Assembly (NCBI RefSeq): GCF_001904725.1
Contig: NZ_MRCE01000018.1
Span: 1 to 64,000 of the forward strand
Length of the DNA: 64,000 nucleotides
Source of the DNA: Phormidium ambiguum IAM M-71
GTDB lineage: Bacteria; Cyanobacteriota; Cyanobacteriia; Cyanobacteriales; Aerosakkonemataceae
Direction of reading: 5' to 3'
Below the pieces are notes generated by a model, which saw only the letters and a program-made list of their open reading frames with translations, was not told the DNA's origin and did not search any database. The translations under genes were made by a program, and so were the position numbers. Shown in pieces: positions 25,344 through 34,615 of this stretch; the first letter of the stretch is position 1; every line of letters starts with the position of its first letter.

Positions 25344-26593
25344 TAGGAATTTTTAACTTGTAAAACCTGCACAAAATCTCCAGCATTTACCAAGGTTTCT
25401 CCCACAGGTAAAACTCCTAACCCATTCGTTTGTGCCAAGTTAATCAAATTCCCTGAATTCTGAGTTCCACCAGCTAAACTAAACTCATATTCACCATTAA
25501 CTAAATGTAATTGTCCCCACAAATAAGATTCTCTTTTGCCATCGGATTTTAAAGAATGTCGGGTTTTAGCTTGTACAAACTTGGGTTGCCAAAAATCTTG
25601 AATACCCGCAAGTTTTTCGATCGCTGGTTGCACAAATCGCCAAAAAGTTACTAAAGACGAAACCGGATTTCCGGGTAAACCAAAATAAAGAACTGGCGAT
25701 CGATCCTTAGATAAATTAAACTTCGCAAAAGTCAAAGGTTTTCCGGGTTTAATTGCAATGGCACGAATCTGAATTTCTCCCCCTAAAGAAGAGAGAATCC
25801 GATCGACAAAATCATAATCTCCCACCGAAACACCGCCGGAAGAAATCACAATATCAGCAGATGTTAAAGCTTGAGAAATCGCATTTTTTAGCTGTTCTGG
25901 ATCGTCAGGAATAATTCCCAACATTTGCGGAACTGCACCAGCTTGCTTCACTAAAGTCGCCAAAGCATACTGATTCGAGTCTACCAACTGACCGGGTTTT
26001 AATGTTTGTTCAGGTGTTACTAGTTCGTCGCCTGTGGAGAGAATTGCCACAACCGGACGACGATAAACTGGAATTTGGGTACATTGGGCGGAAGCGAGGA
26101 CAGCGATTTCCGTTGCGCCAATGTTGATACCTGGGGAAAGCAAAGGTGTTCCTGCTTTGGAATAAGAACCTTTCTGGCGAACAAAAGCTTGAGGTGCAGA
26201 CGCACTTAAAATAGTGACAAAATTGCCTTCTCGCTGGGTTACTTCCTGCATGACTACAGTATCCGCCCCTTTTGGCATCATTGCGCCTGTAAATATTCGC
26301 GCCGCTTGTCCGGGTTGAATTGATTTTTCAGGGGATTTTCCCGCCGGAATTTCGGTAATAATCTCTAAAATGGCAGGGTTTTTGGCATTACATTCGGCTA
26401 TATCTGTGTGACGGACAGCGTAACCATCCATTGCTGAGTTATCCCAATGGGGGAAATCTAGTTGACTGGTGATTTCTTGAGCCAGAATCCGCCCGGATGC
26501 CTCTAATAGGTCTACAATTTCTATGTCCCGCTCAGGATTGAGGGGTTCGACTGAATTGAAGATAATTTGTTCTGCTTGTTGAACTGGTAACAT
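25343..26593 (-). CDS. moeA: Molybdopterin molybdotransferase
   Basis: 416 aa. MoeA inserts molybdate into adenylylated molybdopterin in molybdenum cofactor synthesis, needed for example by nitrate reductase. Family motifs in order: DNSAMDGYAV (about 51-60), GxARIFTGAMMPKGADTVVMQE (as a region, about 93-115), ILSTGDEL (about 185-192), SGGVSVGDYDFV (about 253-264), FGLPGNPVSS (about 307-316), and the C-terminal domain IV ending QVLQVKNS. The length is typical. No other moa/moe genes are adjacent. Divergent from rpmG, sharing a 100-bp upstream gap. Confidence 0.95.
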   Translation of the reverse strand: MLPVQQAEQIIFNSVEPLNPERDIEIVDLLEASGRILAQEITSQLDFPHWDNSAMDGYAVRHTDIAECNAKNPAILEIITEIPAGKSPEKSIQPGQAARIFTGAMMPKGADTVVMQEVTQREGNFVTILSASAPQAFVRQKGSYSKAGTPLLSPGINIGATEIAVLASAQCTQIPVYRRPVVAILSTGDELVTPEQTLKPGQLVDSNQYALATLVKQAGAVPQMLGIIPDDPEQLKNAISQALTSADIVISSGGVSVGDYDFVDRILSSLGGEIQIRAIAIKPGKPLTFAKFNLSKDRSPVLYFGLPGNPVSSLVTFWRFVQPAIEKLAGIQDFWQPKFVQAKTRHSLKSDGKRESYLWGQLHLVNGEYEFSLAGGTQNSGNLINLAQTNGLGVLPVGETLVNAGDFVQVLQVKNS

Positions 26594-26693
26594 GAGATTG
26601 AAAAGTGAAGCGTTTAGTTGCTGAACTTACCCGAAATATGAAATGATAGATATTTGTGTTTAATTCTGCCCAGACTTTAGAGTTTGTAAAATT

Positions 26694-26882
26694 ATGGCTA
26701 AAGGTGTTCGCATCATTGTGACATTGGAATGCACCGAATGTCGCACTAACCCGGAAAAGCGATCGCCCGGTGTTTCTCGGTATACCACAGCAAAAAACCG
26801 TCGGAATACGACGGCGAGGCTAGAACTGAAAAAGTTTTGCCCCCACTGTAACAAACATACCGTTCACAAAGAAATCAAATAG
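26694..26882 (+). CDS. rpmG: 50S ribosomal protein L33
   Basis: 62 aa, a small basic large-subunit protein. It shows [17 protein letters not shown], a [23 protein letters not shown] core and two Cys pairs (CTEC and CPHC), the zinc-ribbon form of L33. Start ATG at 26694. The rpmG-rpsR order is conserved in cyanobacteria and plastids. The stop codon (26880-26882) lies inside a heptamer repeat (AGTCATT-AGTCATA). Confidence 0.97.
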   Translation: MAKGVRIIVTLECTECRTNPEKRSPGVSRYTTAKNRRNTTARLELKKFCPHCNKHTVHKEIK

Positions 26883-26930
26883 TCATTAGTCATAGTTACC
26901 TTTAACTAGCGACCAATGACCCAAGGATAA
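26881..26930. repeat. STRR-like heptamers between rpmG and rpsR
   Basis: AGTCATT and AGTCATA units at 26881-26894 and related GTTACC/TGACC words to about 26930. The rpmG stop codon lies at their start. Similar heptamers occur at 5793, 5884, 53344 and 53541. Confidence 0.55.
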
Positions 26931-26950
26931 ATTCCCAAGGAAAATTGACC

Positions 26951-27166
26951 ATGACATATTTTCGTCGTCGCCTATCTCCGATTAAGCCTAGCGAACCCAT
27001 CGACTATAAAGATGTGGATTTGCTCCGTAAGTTTATCACCGAGCGCGGTAAAATTTTGCCTCGCCGGATTACTGGATTAACCGCCAAGCAGCAAAGAGAT
27101 TTAACTATTGCCATTAAGCGGGCGCGGATTCTGGCATTATTACCATTCATTAACCAAGAAGGGTAA
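26951..27166 (+). CDS. rpsR: 30S ribosomal protein S18
   Basis: 71 aa from ATG 26951 (AAGGA at 26937-26941, nine-base spacing); the frame also has a TTG two codons upstream. The S18 pattern is plain: [21 protein letters not shown], then [26 protein letters not shown]. It binds S6 and 16S rRNA in the platform of the small subunit. Cotranscribed with rpmG by position. Confidence 0.97.
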   Translation: MTYFRRRLSPIKPSEPIDYKDVDLLRKFITERGKILPRRITGLTAKQQRDLTIAIKRARILALLPFINQEG

Positions 27167-27282
27167 AAACAAAATAGATTGAGTGATGAGTGATGAGTTT
27201 TGCAGATCGAAATGCTGTCAGGGCGGGTTTTGGAGATTAATTTGTTGATTAATAAACAAGGATAATGACTGAACCTGTCCCG

Positions 27283-27303
27283 AAAACTCAAAACTCAAAA
27301 CTC
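27283..27303. repeat. (AAAACTC)x3 heptamer repeat
   Basis: Three exact 7-bp units at 27283-27303 between rpsR and the ribonuclease gene; a second short tract (GAGTGAT)x2 lies at 27181-27194. STRR type, with no coding potential. Confidence 0.8.
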
Positions 27304-27335
27304 CCAATATATGCAGACTGGGGATTTTTGCAATT

Positions 27336-29381
27336 GTGGAAAAGGGAAGGCTGGTTGAATTTAGATTACATGGAGAACGGCGTTTAGCCGTTGCAGAACG
27401 TCCAGATGGTAAAACTAACTGGATTGTAGTTGACGATCGCGGTCAATCTTACAACATTCATCCCCGGCAAGTCACTTACGAAGTTAACGGTACAACATAC
27501 CAACCAAAAGAAATTCCCCTGTTTCGCCAAGAGGTAGAAAACTATCTTGACCCTTCGAGTTTAGAAGTGGCTTGGGAAATTTTGGCAGAAACCGGGGAAA
27601 GTGTAAATATTCCAGGGATGGCAATGTTGCTGTTTTCTGAGCAAACACAAGCTCAGTGTTATGCAGCATATTACCTCCTTTCGGAAGACAAGATTTATTT
27701 CAAGCAAAAAGGCGATCGCTACGAACCACGTTCCGCAACTTTGGTGGGAGAAATTAAACACCAAATAGAAGTTGCAGAACAACGGAAACGGGAATCAGAA
27801 GAGTTTTTTACTCTCGTACAACAAGTAATCGCTGGTAATCCATTAGAATCGTACAATAGCGTCCGAGAGGCATTTTCCGAAACTAGATATCGTAATCGTA
27901 TCGATGCGTTAGAAAGGTACGTCATACTAGGAGAGGAAGCTACTGGGCGTTCTTTAGCCCAGGAAACCTTGGCTGCTCTAGAATTACCAACAAACCCACA
28001 AGCGGCTTTCGATTTGTTGGTGAGATTGGGATTGTGGAGTTACCATGAAAACCTGTTTCTCCGGCGCAGCCAGATTCCAGTTCACTTTTCAACTAAGGTG
28101 TTAGAAGTGGCTCAGCTGCGTATTGATACTCCACCGCCAGACCCGGATAGCGATCGCTTGGATCTCACCCATCTCAAGGTTTATACCATTGATGACGAGA
28201 GTACCAAAGAAATAGATGACGGATTGAGTTGGGAAAAACTTCCCGACGGTAGAGAACGTTTTTGGATACATATTGCTGACCCTAGCCGTTGGGTAATGCC
28301 AGGAGATGAATTAGACCTGGAAGCGAGGCGGCGTAGCACTACGCTATATTTGCCTACCGGGATGATTCCGATGTTCCCCACAGAATTGGCTACAGGGCCA
28401 ATGAGTTTGGTACAGGGGAAAATTTGTACCGCCCTGAGTTTTGGGGTGATTTTGGATGAAACTGGCGGAGTGCAAGAGTACAGTATTCATCCGACGATTA
28501 TTAAACCTACTTATCGTCTCACTTACGAAGATGTAGATGAGATGCTGGATCTAGCAGTTCCAGCAGAACCGGAATTAACTGCGATCGCATCATCAGCCCA
28601 ACTTAGACAAGCTTGGCGGCAGTCTCAAGGCGCAATTACAATTAATTTGCCCGAAGGACTGATTAAAGTCGAAGATGACGAAATCCATATTCAAGTTTTG
28701 GACGACTCCCAATCCCGAATGATGGTTGCGGAAATGATGATTTTGACAGGGGAAGTAGCCGCCCGTTATGGTCAAGAACATCAATTAGCGTTGCCTTTTC
28801 GCGGTCAGCCACAACCAGAACTACCCTCAGAAGAAGAGTTACTGTTACTTCCAGCAGGGCCTGCCCGCGCTTGTGCCATGCGCCGTTGTATGCCTCGCAG
28901 TGAGATTAGCGTCACTCCAGCGCGTCATGCTAGTTTAGGTTTGAATACCTACAGTCAGGTAACATCTCCGATTCGTCGTTATAGCGATTTGTTGGCACAC
29001 TTTCAAATTAAAGCGCATTTGCGAGGCGATCCGTTGCCTTTTTCCGCAGATGAATTAAGGGAAGTGATGATGAGCGTGTCAATGGTGACGCAAGAAGCTA
29101 GTTTGGTAGAACGGCAAACTCATCGTTATTGGGCGCTAGAATATTTGCGGCGTAATCCCGGACAAGTTTGGCAAGCGTTGTTGTTGCGCTGGTTAAGGGA
29201 AGATGACAGGTTAGGTTTGATTTTGCTGGAAGATTTGGGTTTAGAGTTGCCGATGGGCTTTAGGCGATCGATCCAGTTAGGCGATCGTCTAGATGTTCGC
29301 GTCAGTTACGTCGATCCACGTCAAGATGTCATCAAATTTGAAGAAACCAGCGATCAAACCGCACAAGCAACAGCTAGTTAA
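27336..29381 (+). CDS. RNase II/R family exoribonuclease
   Basis: 681 aa, a 3'-5' exoribonuclease of the RNB superfamily (VacB/RNase II). The start is GTG (27336); there is no stronger alternative. The N-terminal 200 residues are a cyanobacterial-type, OB/S1-like region (LVEFRLHGERRLAVAERPDGK). The RNB catalytic domain follows from about residue 275, with the magnesium-binding Asp cluster in YTIDDESTKEIDDGLSW (about 281-297), and later SPIRRYSDLLAHFQIKAHL (about 546-564). The C-terminus holds a short S1-like piece. It follows rpmG-rpsR, an order I believe is common in cyanobacteria. Downstream is a strong terminator. Confidence 0.93.
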   Translation: MEKGRLVEFRLHGERRLAVAERPDGKTNWIVVDDRGQSYNIHPRQVTYEVNGTTYQPKEIPLFRQEVENYLDPSSLEVAWEILAETGESVNIPGMAMLLFSEQTQAQCYAAYYLLSEDKIYFKQKGDRYEPRSATLVGEIKHQIEVAEQRKRESEEFFTLVQQVIAGNPLESYNSVREAFSETRYRNRIDALERYVILGEEATGRSLAQETLAALELPTNPQAAFDLLVRLGLWSYHENLFLRRSQIPVHFSTKVLEVAQLRIDTPPPDPDSDRLDLTHLKVYTIDDESTKEIDDGLSWEKLPDGRERFWIHIADPSRWVMPGDELDLEARRRSTTLYLPTGMIPMFPTELATGPMSLVQGKICTALSFGVILDETGGVQEYSIHPTIIKPTYRLTYEDVDEMLDLAVPAEPELTAIASSAQLRQAWRQSQGAITINLPEGLIKVEDDEIHIQVLDDSQSRMMVAEMMILTGEVAARYGQEHQLALPFRGQPQPELPSEEELLLLPAGPARACAMRRCMPRSEISVTPARHASLGLNTYSQVTSPIRRYSDLLAHFQIKAHLRGDPLPFSADELREVMMSVSMVTQEASLVERQTHRYWALEYLRRNPGQVWQALLLRWLREDDRLGLILLEDLGLELPMGFRRSIQLGDRLDVRVSYVDPRQDVIKFEETSDQTAQATAS

Positions 29382-29422
29382 CAAAATTTATGAATAAAAC
29401 TTTGTTTACAAAGTTATTTAGC

Positions 29423-29467
29423 AAACGCAGAAAAAAGCTTTAATGCACAATTCTGCGTTTTGTTTTT
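29423..29467 (+). terminator. Rho-independent terminator after the exoribonuclease gene
   Basis: AAACGCAGAA (29423-29432) pairs perfectly with TTCTGCGTTT (29451-29460), with an 18-nt loop, followed by TGTTTTTAA. It lies about 40 bp downstream of the stop. Confidence 0.8.
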
Positions 29468-29531
29468 AATACTGTCTTTATCAGAAACTTCAATCTATAG
29501 TAGAAAGTCAAAAATTTTCTATCACTCTTAC

Positions 29532-30086
29532 TCACAAACTTGCATCCGCCAACCAAACATCTTCATTCTCTTCTATAAAACTAGTAATAAAAAACTCTAC
29601 TTTAACTAATCCAAATTCTATCAAATCCCCATCTTTCAGCGCATGAGGTTCTAAAGAAGATAATCGATGATTATTAACTTTAGTTCCATTTCTGCTACCC
29701 GCATCTTGAACAAAAAAACTATTTCCTGAATTGTGGCCTAAAATCGCATGACAGCGAGATATCGAAAGTTCAGAAATTGGTATAGAACACTTTAATTTAC
29801 TACGCCCAACCGTCCATTCTTGAGAACCATCAACAATTTGAACAGTTTCAGCATGAGACAAATTAGTTACTAAAAAAGTTGACTTACCCGTATTAACAGC
29901 TTGAATATAAAAATGTGCTAACTCACAACGTTTAGGAGCATTTAAAATAGGTTCAATAATACTTGTCAATTGCCCAATATCATGTTGGCAATTATCTACC
30001 AACGAACGTATAAAAGAAGTATTTTTTTCTAAAAATTTGAAAGCTTTATCTGTATTTTGGGCTGGGTAAGTTAGGTTTGAAAGCAT
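29532..30086 (-). CDS. FHA-domain protein
   Basis: 184 aa from ATG 30086; an in-frame TTG at 30140 would add 18 residues that look unconserved. The C-terminal half is a Forkhead-associated phosphothreonine-binding domain: WTVGRSKLKCSI (GR), LSISRCHAIL (S-x-R-x-H), and DAGSRNGTKVN (N-G-T). The N-terminal 75 residues are helical and unrecognised. It probably reads out Ser/Thr kinase signalling, for which the CHASE2 kinase in this window is one possible source, but they are 20 kb apart. No ribosome-binding site is strong. It stands alone; the expected promoter is in the following 500-bp gap. Confidence 0.87.
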   Translation of the reverse strand: MLSNLTYPAQNTDKAFKFLEKNTSFIRSLVDNCQHDIGQLTSIIEPILNAPKRCELAHFYIQAVNTGKSTFLVTNLSHAETVQIVDGSQEWTVGRSKLKCSIPISELSISRCHAILGHNSGNSFFVQDAGSRNGTKVNNHRLSSLEPHALKDGDLIEFGLVKVEFFITSFIEENEDVWLADASL

Positions 30087-30615
30087 ACCAATTCTCAATG
30101 AAGTGTACCAGAAATAGTAGACGGATGCACCTTTGCACAACAGGTAATGCTATTTAAACCGTTTAGGTGCAGCAGTATAACTAGAGGTTTACTACATTCT
30201 AAAAATTTTAACAATCACTAAAAGCAGAAAATTTACTAAAACTTTAAGAATTTTTGCATAATTACCGATCTTTGTAAAGTTTTTAATAAGCAAGACCTAG
30301 TTAAATATGCGGTCATTTATGACAATTTTCCAACTGACACACTTCAAAGTCTGGTTGTTTATAGTGACATATTGACAAACCATCCACAATCCATATTTAA
30401 CAAAGTGTTACCACTCAGCCAGGATTGTGCGTATTTCCCCCATCCTGATGAAATTAAACTTCAGACAGCTATATTAACTGGCATAGCGGATATCGCGCTT
30501 TGCCAGAATGCAGCCAAAATCGTGATTATACAAGGTCATCGCCCGCGCATTGAATCAAAAACTACACATCACTGCGTAGCGTGACAGTGAGATTATCCAA
30601 CTTCGCAGCCATCTC
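30087..30615. other. 529-bp intergenic region
   Basis: No supported gene. A 70-codon frame opening with TTG at 30372 has no ribosome-binding site and no recognisable sequence. The region separates divergent FHA and giant membrane protein genes and should contain both promoters; no convincing -35/-10 pair was found by eye. Confidence 0.4.
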
Positions 30616-33600
30616 ATGTCATCCTCAAATTCGCGCTTTCTCAAAATAGAAATTACTGCCAATTCCTCTCATCCAGAACTTTTGGCAGGGTTGGAGGCTT
30701 GGCTACGCTTGGGTTTGTTGACTGATGCCCAAATCAAACAAATATCTCGGCAATACCTAACCTGTCCTCTACCAGAAGTCACTGCAACAGCAAGCGTTCC
30801 AAACCGTAACGAAATAGATTTTGTCCTCCCCATAGCTGCGGAAACTGCAACTCAAAGAAAATTAACCACTCAGGAACCACCAAATCGAATTAACCGCATT
30901 TTACAGTCACTCATGGCGGAACTTAGCGTCCGATGGCTGCTGTTCTTAGGTGTTTTCATGGTGGTAGTTTCCTCCGGGCTGTTGGCGGCGACGCAATGGG
31001 AAAAGTTTCCTTCGTTTGGACAGTACGGAATTTTACTGTCTTATACTTTAATTTTTTGGTTAGTCAGTTTTTGGGCAGGTAAACAAAGTAATTTGCAATT
31101 AACAACCCAAACTTTACAAGCGGTAACTTTGTGTTTAGTTCCGGTGAATTTTTGGGCAATGGATGGTTTTCGCTTGTGGGGAAATCCCTGGGAATGGCTA
31201 ACGGTAGCAATTGCTTCTATTACCCTTACTGGCATTACTGTTTTAACTTTAAATCTTCAGCGTTACCGCCCTAATTATTTAGGATTGATTAATTATTTAG
31301 GTTTAAGTTATTTGCATTGGGGTTGGGCATTTTCTGGCTTTCCCTTAATTGCTGTTTATTTGGGAATTGCATTTACCAGTTTGGCGACGGTTTATAGTAA
31401 TCGTAATTGGACGACTTCTGAGGAATCACTAGAAATTAATCAATTAGCAATTGCTAATTCTCAAAGAATAACGACATCGGTAATTTATGCAGTAGCAGTT
31501 TTATTAATTCGAGCAATTTTCTTAACTAAACCTCCTGTAGAAATCACTCAATTAGGTTTAGCGATCGGTATTTGCGGCTGGCTTTTGATCTGGTTATCGC
31601 AACAAAGACAAAACCCTTTGACTTCTGCACCACCTTTTTCCCAAGTCAACTGGGAAATATTGGGACTAATTCTATTATTTTTAGGTTGGGCGGTTTCGGT
31701 AATCGATTTTCCCGGACAAGCTTTAGCTGTAAGTGGGATTGGTTTATGGTGTTTTGTTAATCGTTTAAAACGTTTTTGGCGCAAGTTTGATTTGGCAGCG
31801 TTTTTACTCATCGGTTTTCAGTCAATTTGGTTATTTTGGCGGTTAATTCCTAAGAATATTCAACAAACTTTATTGGAAATAGCAGTTCAATTAACTAATG
31901 GAGATGATTACTATATTTTATTGAGTGTAGTCTTATTTCCCTACATTATTTTTATTGTTGGTGTGACTAATTGGTTAGAGAAACGCCAAAAACCTGATTT
32001 GGTTAAGTTTGGGGAAGGAATAGCCTTAATTTTAGGTTTGATGTTGACTTTAATTAGTTTACCCAATCCTTTGTTGCGATCGCTAAATCTCCTCTTCTCC
32101 ACCATCACTTTAGCAGTTGTCACGCAAAAACGCCCCCGCACTTCTTTAGTCTACCTAACTCACATTTTTGGATTACTCACAATTACCTCAACTATCGACT
32201 ATCTATTACCTAACCTAAATGTAAATATTTGGATGGCCATTTTACAAGGTTTAATGGTAACAGAATGGATATTTAGTATCAGTAACACCGTCCCCAGTAC
32301 CCAGTCTCAAATCTCCACTTGGCAACGCAGTTCGTGGCATTTAGGATTAAGCTTAGCAGCATTATCTTATGTAGTTCCTTTAAATGTTAATAATGGCAAT
32401 TCTATCCCTAGTTTGCTATGGTTAATTACACCATTGGCGTTAACTGGGGTAGCAATTTGGGGAGGAAATTCGCGCCGAGAATTAGCTGGATGGTTAAGTG
32501 TAGCGGCTAATATTTTGGCGCAAGTTTTGCTGTTTCCCTTTCCTGAAACTAGGCTATTTGGTTTGGGTTTATCTACCATCCTGATGTTTGTAAATACTCG
32601 TTATTTACAGCATTTGGTATCAGCAATTATTACTATTAGTTTCAGTTTAGCTTTTTCTGGACAATTATTATGGGACGGATTTTTGGGATTTCCCAGAGAG
32701 TCTATTCCAGCTTGGTTGATTGCGTTGGCGATCGCAATTAATATACTATGGTTAAGTCGCAGTTTTCTGCTTCGTAAAAACCACAATTTAGCCAGAATTT
32801 ACACCGAAGCAACCGATAAATGGGCAACTATTATTTGTAGTTTAAATTTAGTGCTGATAACTTACCATTCAGCAAGCGTTTTTTCCGGCTTTCTCACCCC
32901 ATCAATTCCTGTTTTATGCGCCATAATTCTTACTTTTGTCGCTATTGTTTATCGAAATTGGCAACAACCTACTAATTTAGCAATCTTTGCATTAGGGTGG
33001 AGTTTAGAACTTTTAACTGCCGAAATTATTGGTTTTACCGATCGTTCATTAATTAATTTAAGCATAGCTAATATTGCTTTAGGTTTATCAACCCAGCTTT
33101 TAGGTGATTGGTTGCGACGCAAAGTTGGCGCAGAAAGATTCCCAGTCAGTTTGCATATTGTTCCCTTAATGTATGGAATTTTAGCAGGAATATTTCGGTG
33201 GAATAATTTTGATTATTGGACTGGTTTAATTTCCCTAGCAATTTCTTTAATTGTTATTGGTGTAGGTAGACGTAAACCAGAATTTAAATCCTTACTTTAT
33301 TTAGGTTTATTTGGTATTACTGCTTCCACTTATGAATTATTACTTTATCAGCTTGTACAATCAGAAAAAGGAGGATTTGGTGATGGTTTAATTGCAATGG
33401 CGGCGCTTGGTACAAGTATTATGTATGCTTATCGGGTTTTATCGCCTTGGTTATTAAGATATTTACCAATTACAACCCAAGAGTTACAAATAATTGCCCA
33501 TTTGCATTGGGTTTGGAGTAGCTTTTTATTAATGTATGCAATTATAAATCCTGTGCAAAGCGGTAGATTTATAGGATTGGGTGTAGGGGTATTTTTAATA

Positions 33601-34461
33601 CAATATGCAATTTTCCAAGGACGCAATAATCCTAACTTAAGACTGGCAGAAACTTGGGTTTATTTGGGACTTTTACAAGCGGCGGCGATAAGATTTTATT
33701 GGCAAGGTACACCAGTCGAAGTGTTATTTTCCGATCCTTTAAAACCTTTTCGAGTTGCGATCGCCTGCCTTGTGGCATACTTTTTCTATATCTTACCTTG
33801 GTCAAATTGGGGTTGGCCGAAAAAACCTTGGTTAGTAGCAGCAATTATTTGGCCTTTAGTTATTATTGGGGAAACTCGCGCAGTTGTTAACCCTGTTAGT
33901 TTACTAGTCGCTGCCGGATTTTATATTATCATCGCTTGGCTCGATCGCCAAATCCGTTTTACTTACATTAGCGCCATATTAATTAACTGGACATTGTGGC
34001 GTTGGTTTTTAGATTTAAGACTCACAAATGCTTTGTGGTATGTTATTCCTGTTGGTTTAACTTTCTTATATATTGCCCAAATCGATCCAACTTTAACTCA
34101 ACCAGAACAAAGAGAAAATCGTCATTACTTACGCTGTTTAGGAATTGGTACAATCTGTTTAGTTTCCCTGTGGACAGAAGAATGGACAGGCTTAGGTTCT
34201 GGTATCTTAAGTATATTAGCGATTTTTGCAGGATTAGCTCTCAGAGTCCGTGCATTGCTGTATATTGGCACTATCACATTTTTGATCAATGCCTTTAATC
34301 AACTAGTAATTCTTAACTTCCGTTATTCATTCTTTAAATGGTTAATTGGTTTATTAGTTGGAATTGTTTTTATTTGGATAGCTGCTAATTTTGAAACTCG
34401 TCGAGAACAGCTAACTGCTTTTTTAAGAAACTGGATTACTGAATTACAAAACTGGGAATAG
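30616..34461 (+). CDS. Very large polytopic membrane protein, DUF2157-like N-terminus
   Basis: 1281 aa. Residues 1-100 are soluble and start with a helical motif (ELLAGLEAWLRLGLLTDAQIKQI) like the N-terminal part of DUF2157 membrane proteins. From about residue 108 to the end it is almost continuously hydrophobic, with about 30 or more predicted helices of about 20 residues (for example AIWGGNSRRELAGWLSVAAN, LGLAIGICGWLLIWLSQQ) and short loops. No catalytic motif is apparent. Similar giant membrane proteins occur in cyanobacteria, function unknown to me. The gene stands alone with a weak stem-loop in the following gap. Confidence 0.75.
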   Translation: MSSSNSRFLKIEITANSSHPELLAGLEAWLRLGLLTDAQIKQISRQYLTCPLPEVTATASVPNRNEIDFVLPIAAETATQRKLTTQEPPNRINRILQSLMAELSVRWLLFLGVFMVVVSSGLLAATQWEKFPSFGQYGILLSYTLIFWLVSFWAGKQSNLQLTTQTLQAVTLCLVPVNFWAMDGFRLWGNPWEWLTVAIASITLTGITVLTLNLQRYRPNYLGLINYLGLSYLHWGWAFSGFPLIAVYLGIAFTSLATVYSNRNWTTSEESLEINQLAIANSQRITTSVIYAVAVLLIRAIFLTKPPVEITQLGLAIGICGWLLIWLSQQRQNPLTSAPPFSQVNWEILGLILLFLGWAVSVIDFPGQALAVSGIGLWCFVNRLKRFWRKFDLAAFLLIGFQSIWLFWRLIPKNIQQTLLEIAVQLTNGDDYYILLSVVLFPYIIFIVGVTNWLEKRQKPDLVKFGEGIALILGLMLTLISLPNPLLRSLNLLFSTITLAVVTQKRPRTSLVYLTHIFGLLTITSTIDYLLPNLNVNIWMAILQGLMVTEWIFSISNTVPSTQSQISTWQRSSWHLGLSLAALSYVVPLNVNNGNSIPSLLWLITPLALTGVAIWGGNSRRELAGWLSVAANILAQVLLFPFPETRLFGLGLSTILMFVNTRYLQHLVSAIITISFSLAFSGQLLWDGFLGFPRESIPAWLIALAIAINILWLSRSFLLRKNHNLARIYTEATDKWATIICSLNLVLITYHSASVFSGFLTPSIPVLCAIILTFVAIVYRNWQQPTNLAIFALGWSLELLTAEIIGFTDRSLINLSIANIALGLSTQLLGDWLRRKVGAERFPVSLHIVPLMYGILAGIFRWNNFDYWTGLISLAISLIVIGVGRRKPEFKSLLYLGLFGITASTYELLLYQLVQSEKGGFGDGLIAMAALGTSIMYAYRVLSPWLLRYLPITTQELQIIAHLHWVWSSFLLMYAIINPVQSGRFIGLGVGVFLIQYAIFQGRNNPNLRLAETWVYLGLLQAAAIRFYWQGTPVEVLFSDPLKPFRVAIACLVAYFFYILPWSNWGWPKKPWLVAAIIWPLVIIGETRAVVNPVSLLVAAGFYIIIAWLDRQIRFTYISAILINWTLWRWFLDLRLTNALWYVIPVGLTFLYIAQIDPTLTQPEQRENRHYLRCLGIGTICLVSLWTEEWTGLGSGILSILAIFAGLALRVRALLYIGTITFLINAFNQLVILNFRYSFFKWLIGLLVGIVFIWIAANFETRREQLTAFLRNWITELQNWE

Positions 34462-34615
34462 TATGGATTCCTTAAATGTTTATTATAAATGCTTGGCATG
34501 GGCGGATTTTGACCTTAATTTTCTGATTAGGTATTGTAATCTTTTGGCTAAACCCGCCCATACTGATTTTCATCAATGATTTGCGTAAACGATATCATTT
34601 ACATTAAATTTGCCA

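Noticed and set aside
30372-30584. 70-codon frame starting with TTG
   Set aside because: No ribosome-binding site, no recognisable sequence, and a non-ATG start in an intergenic region; too weak to call a gene.
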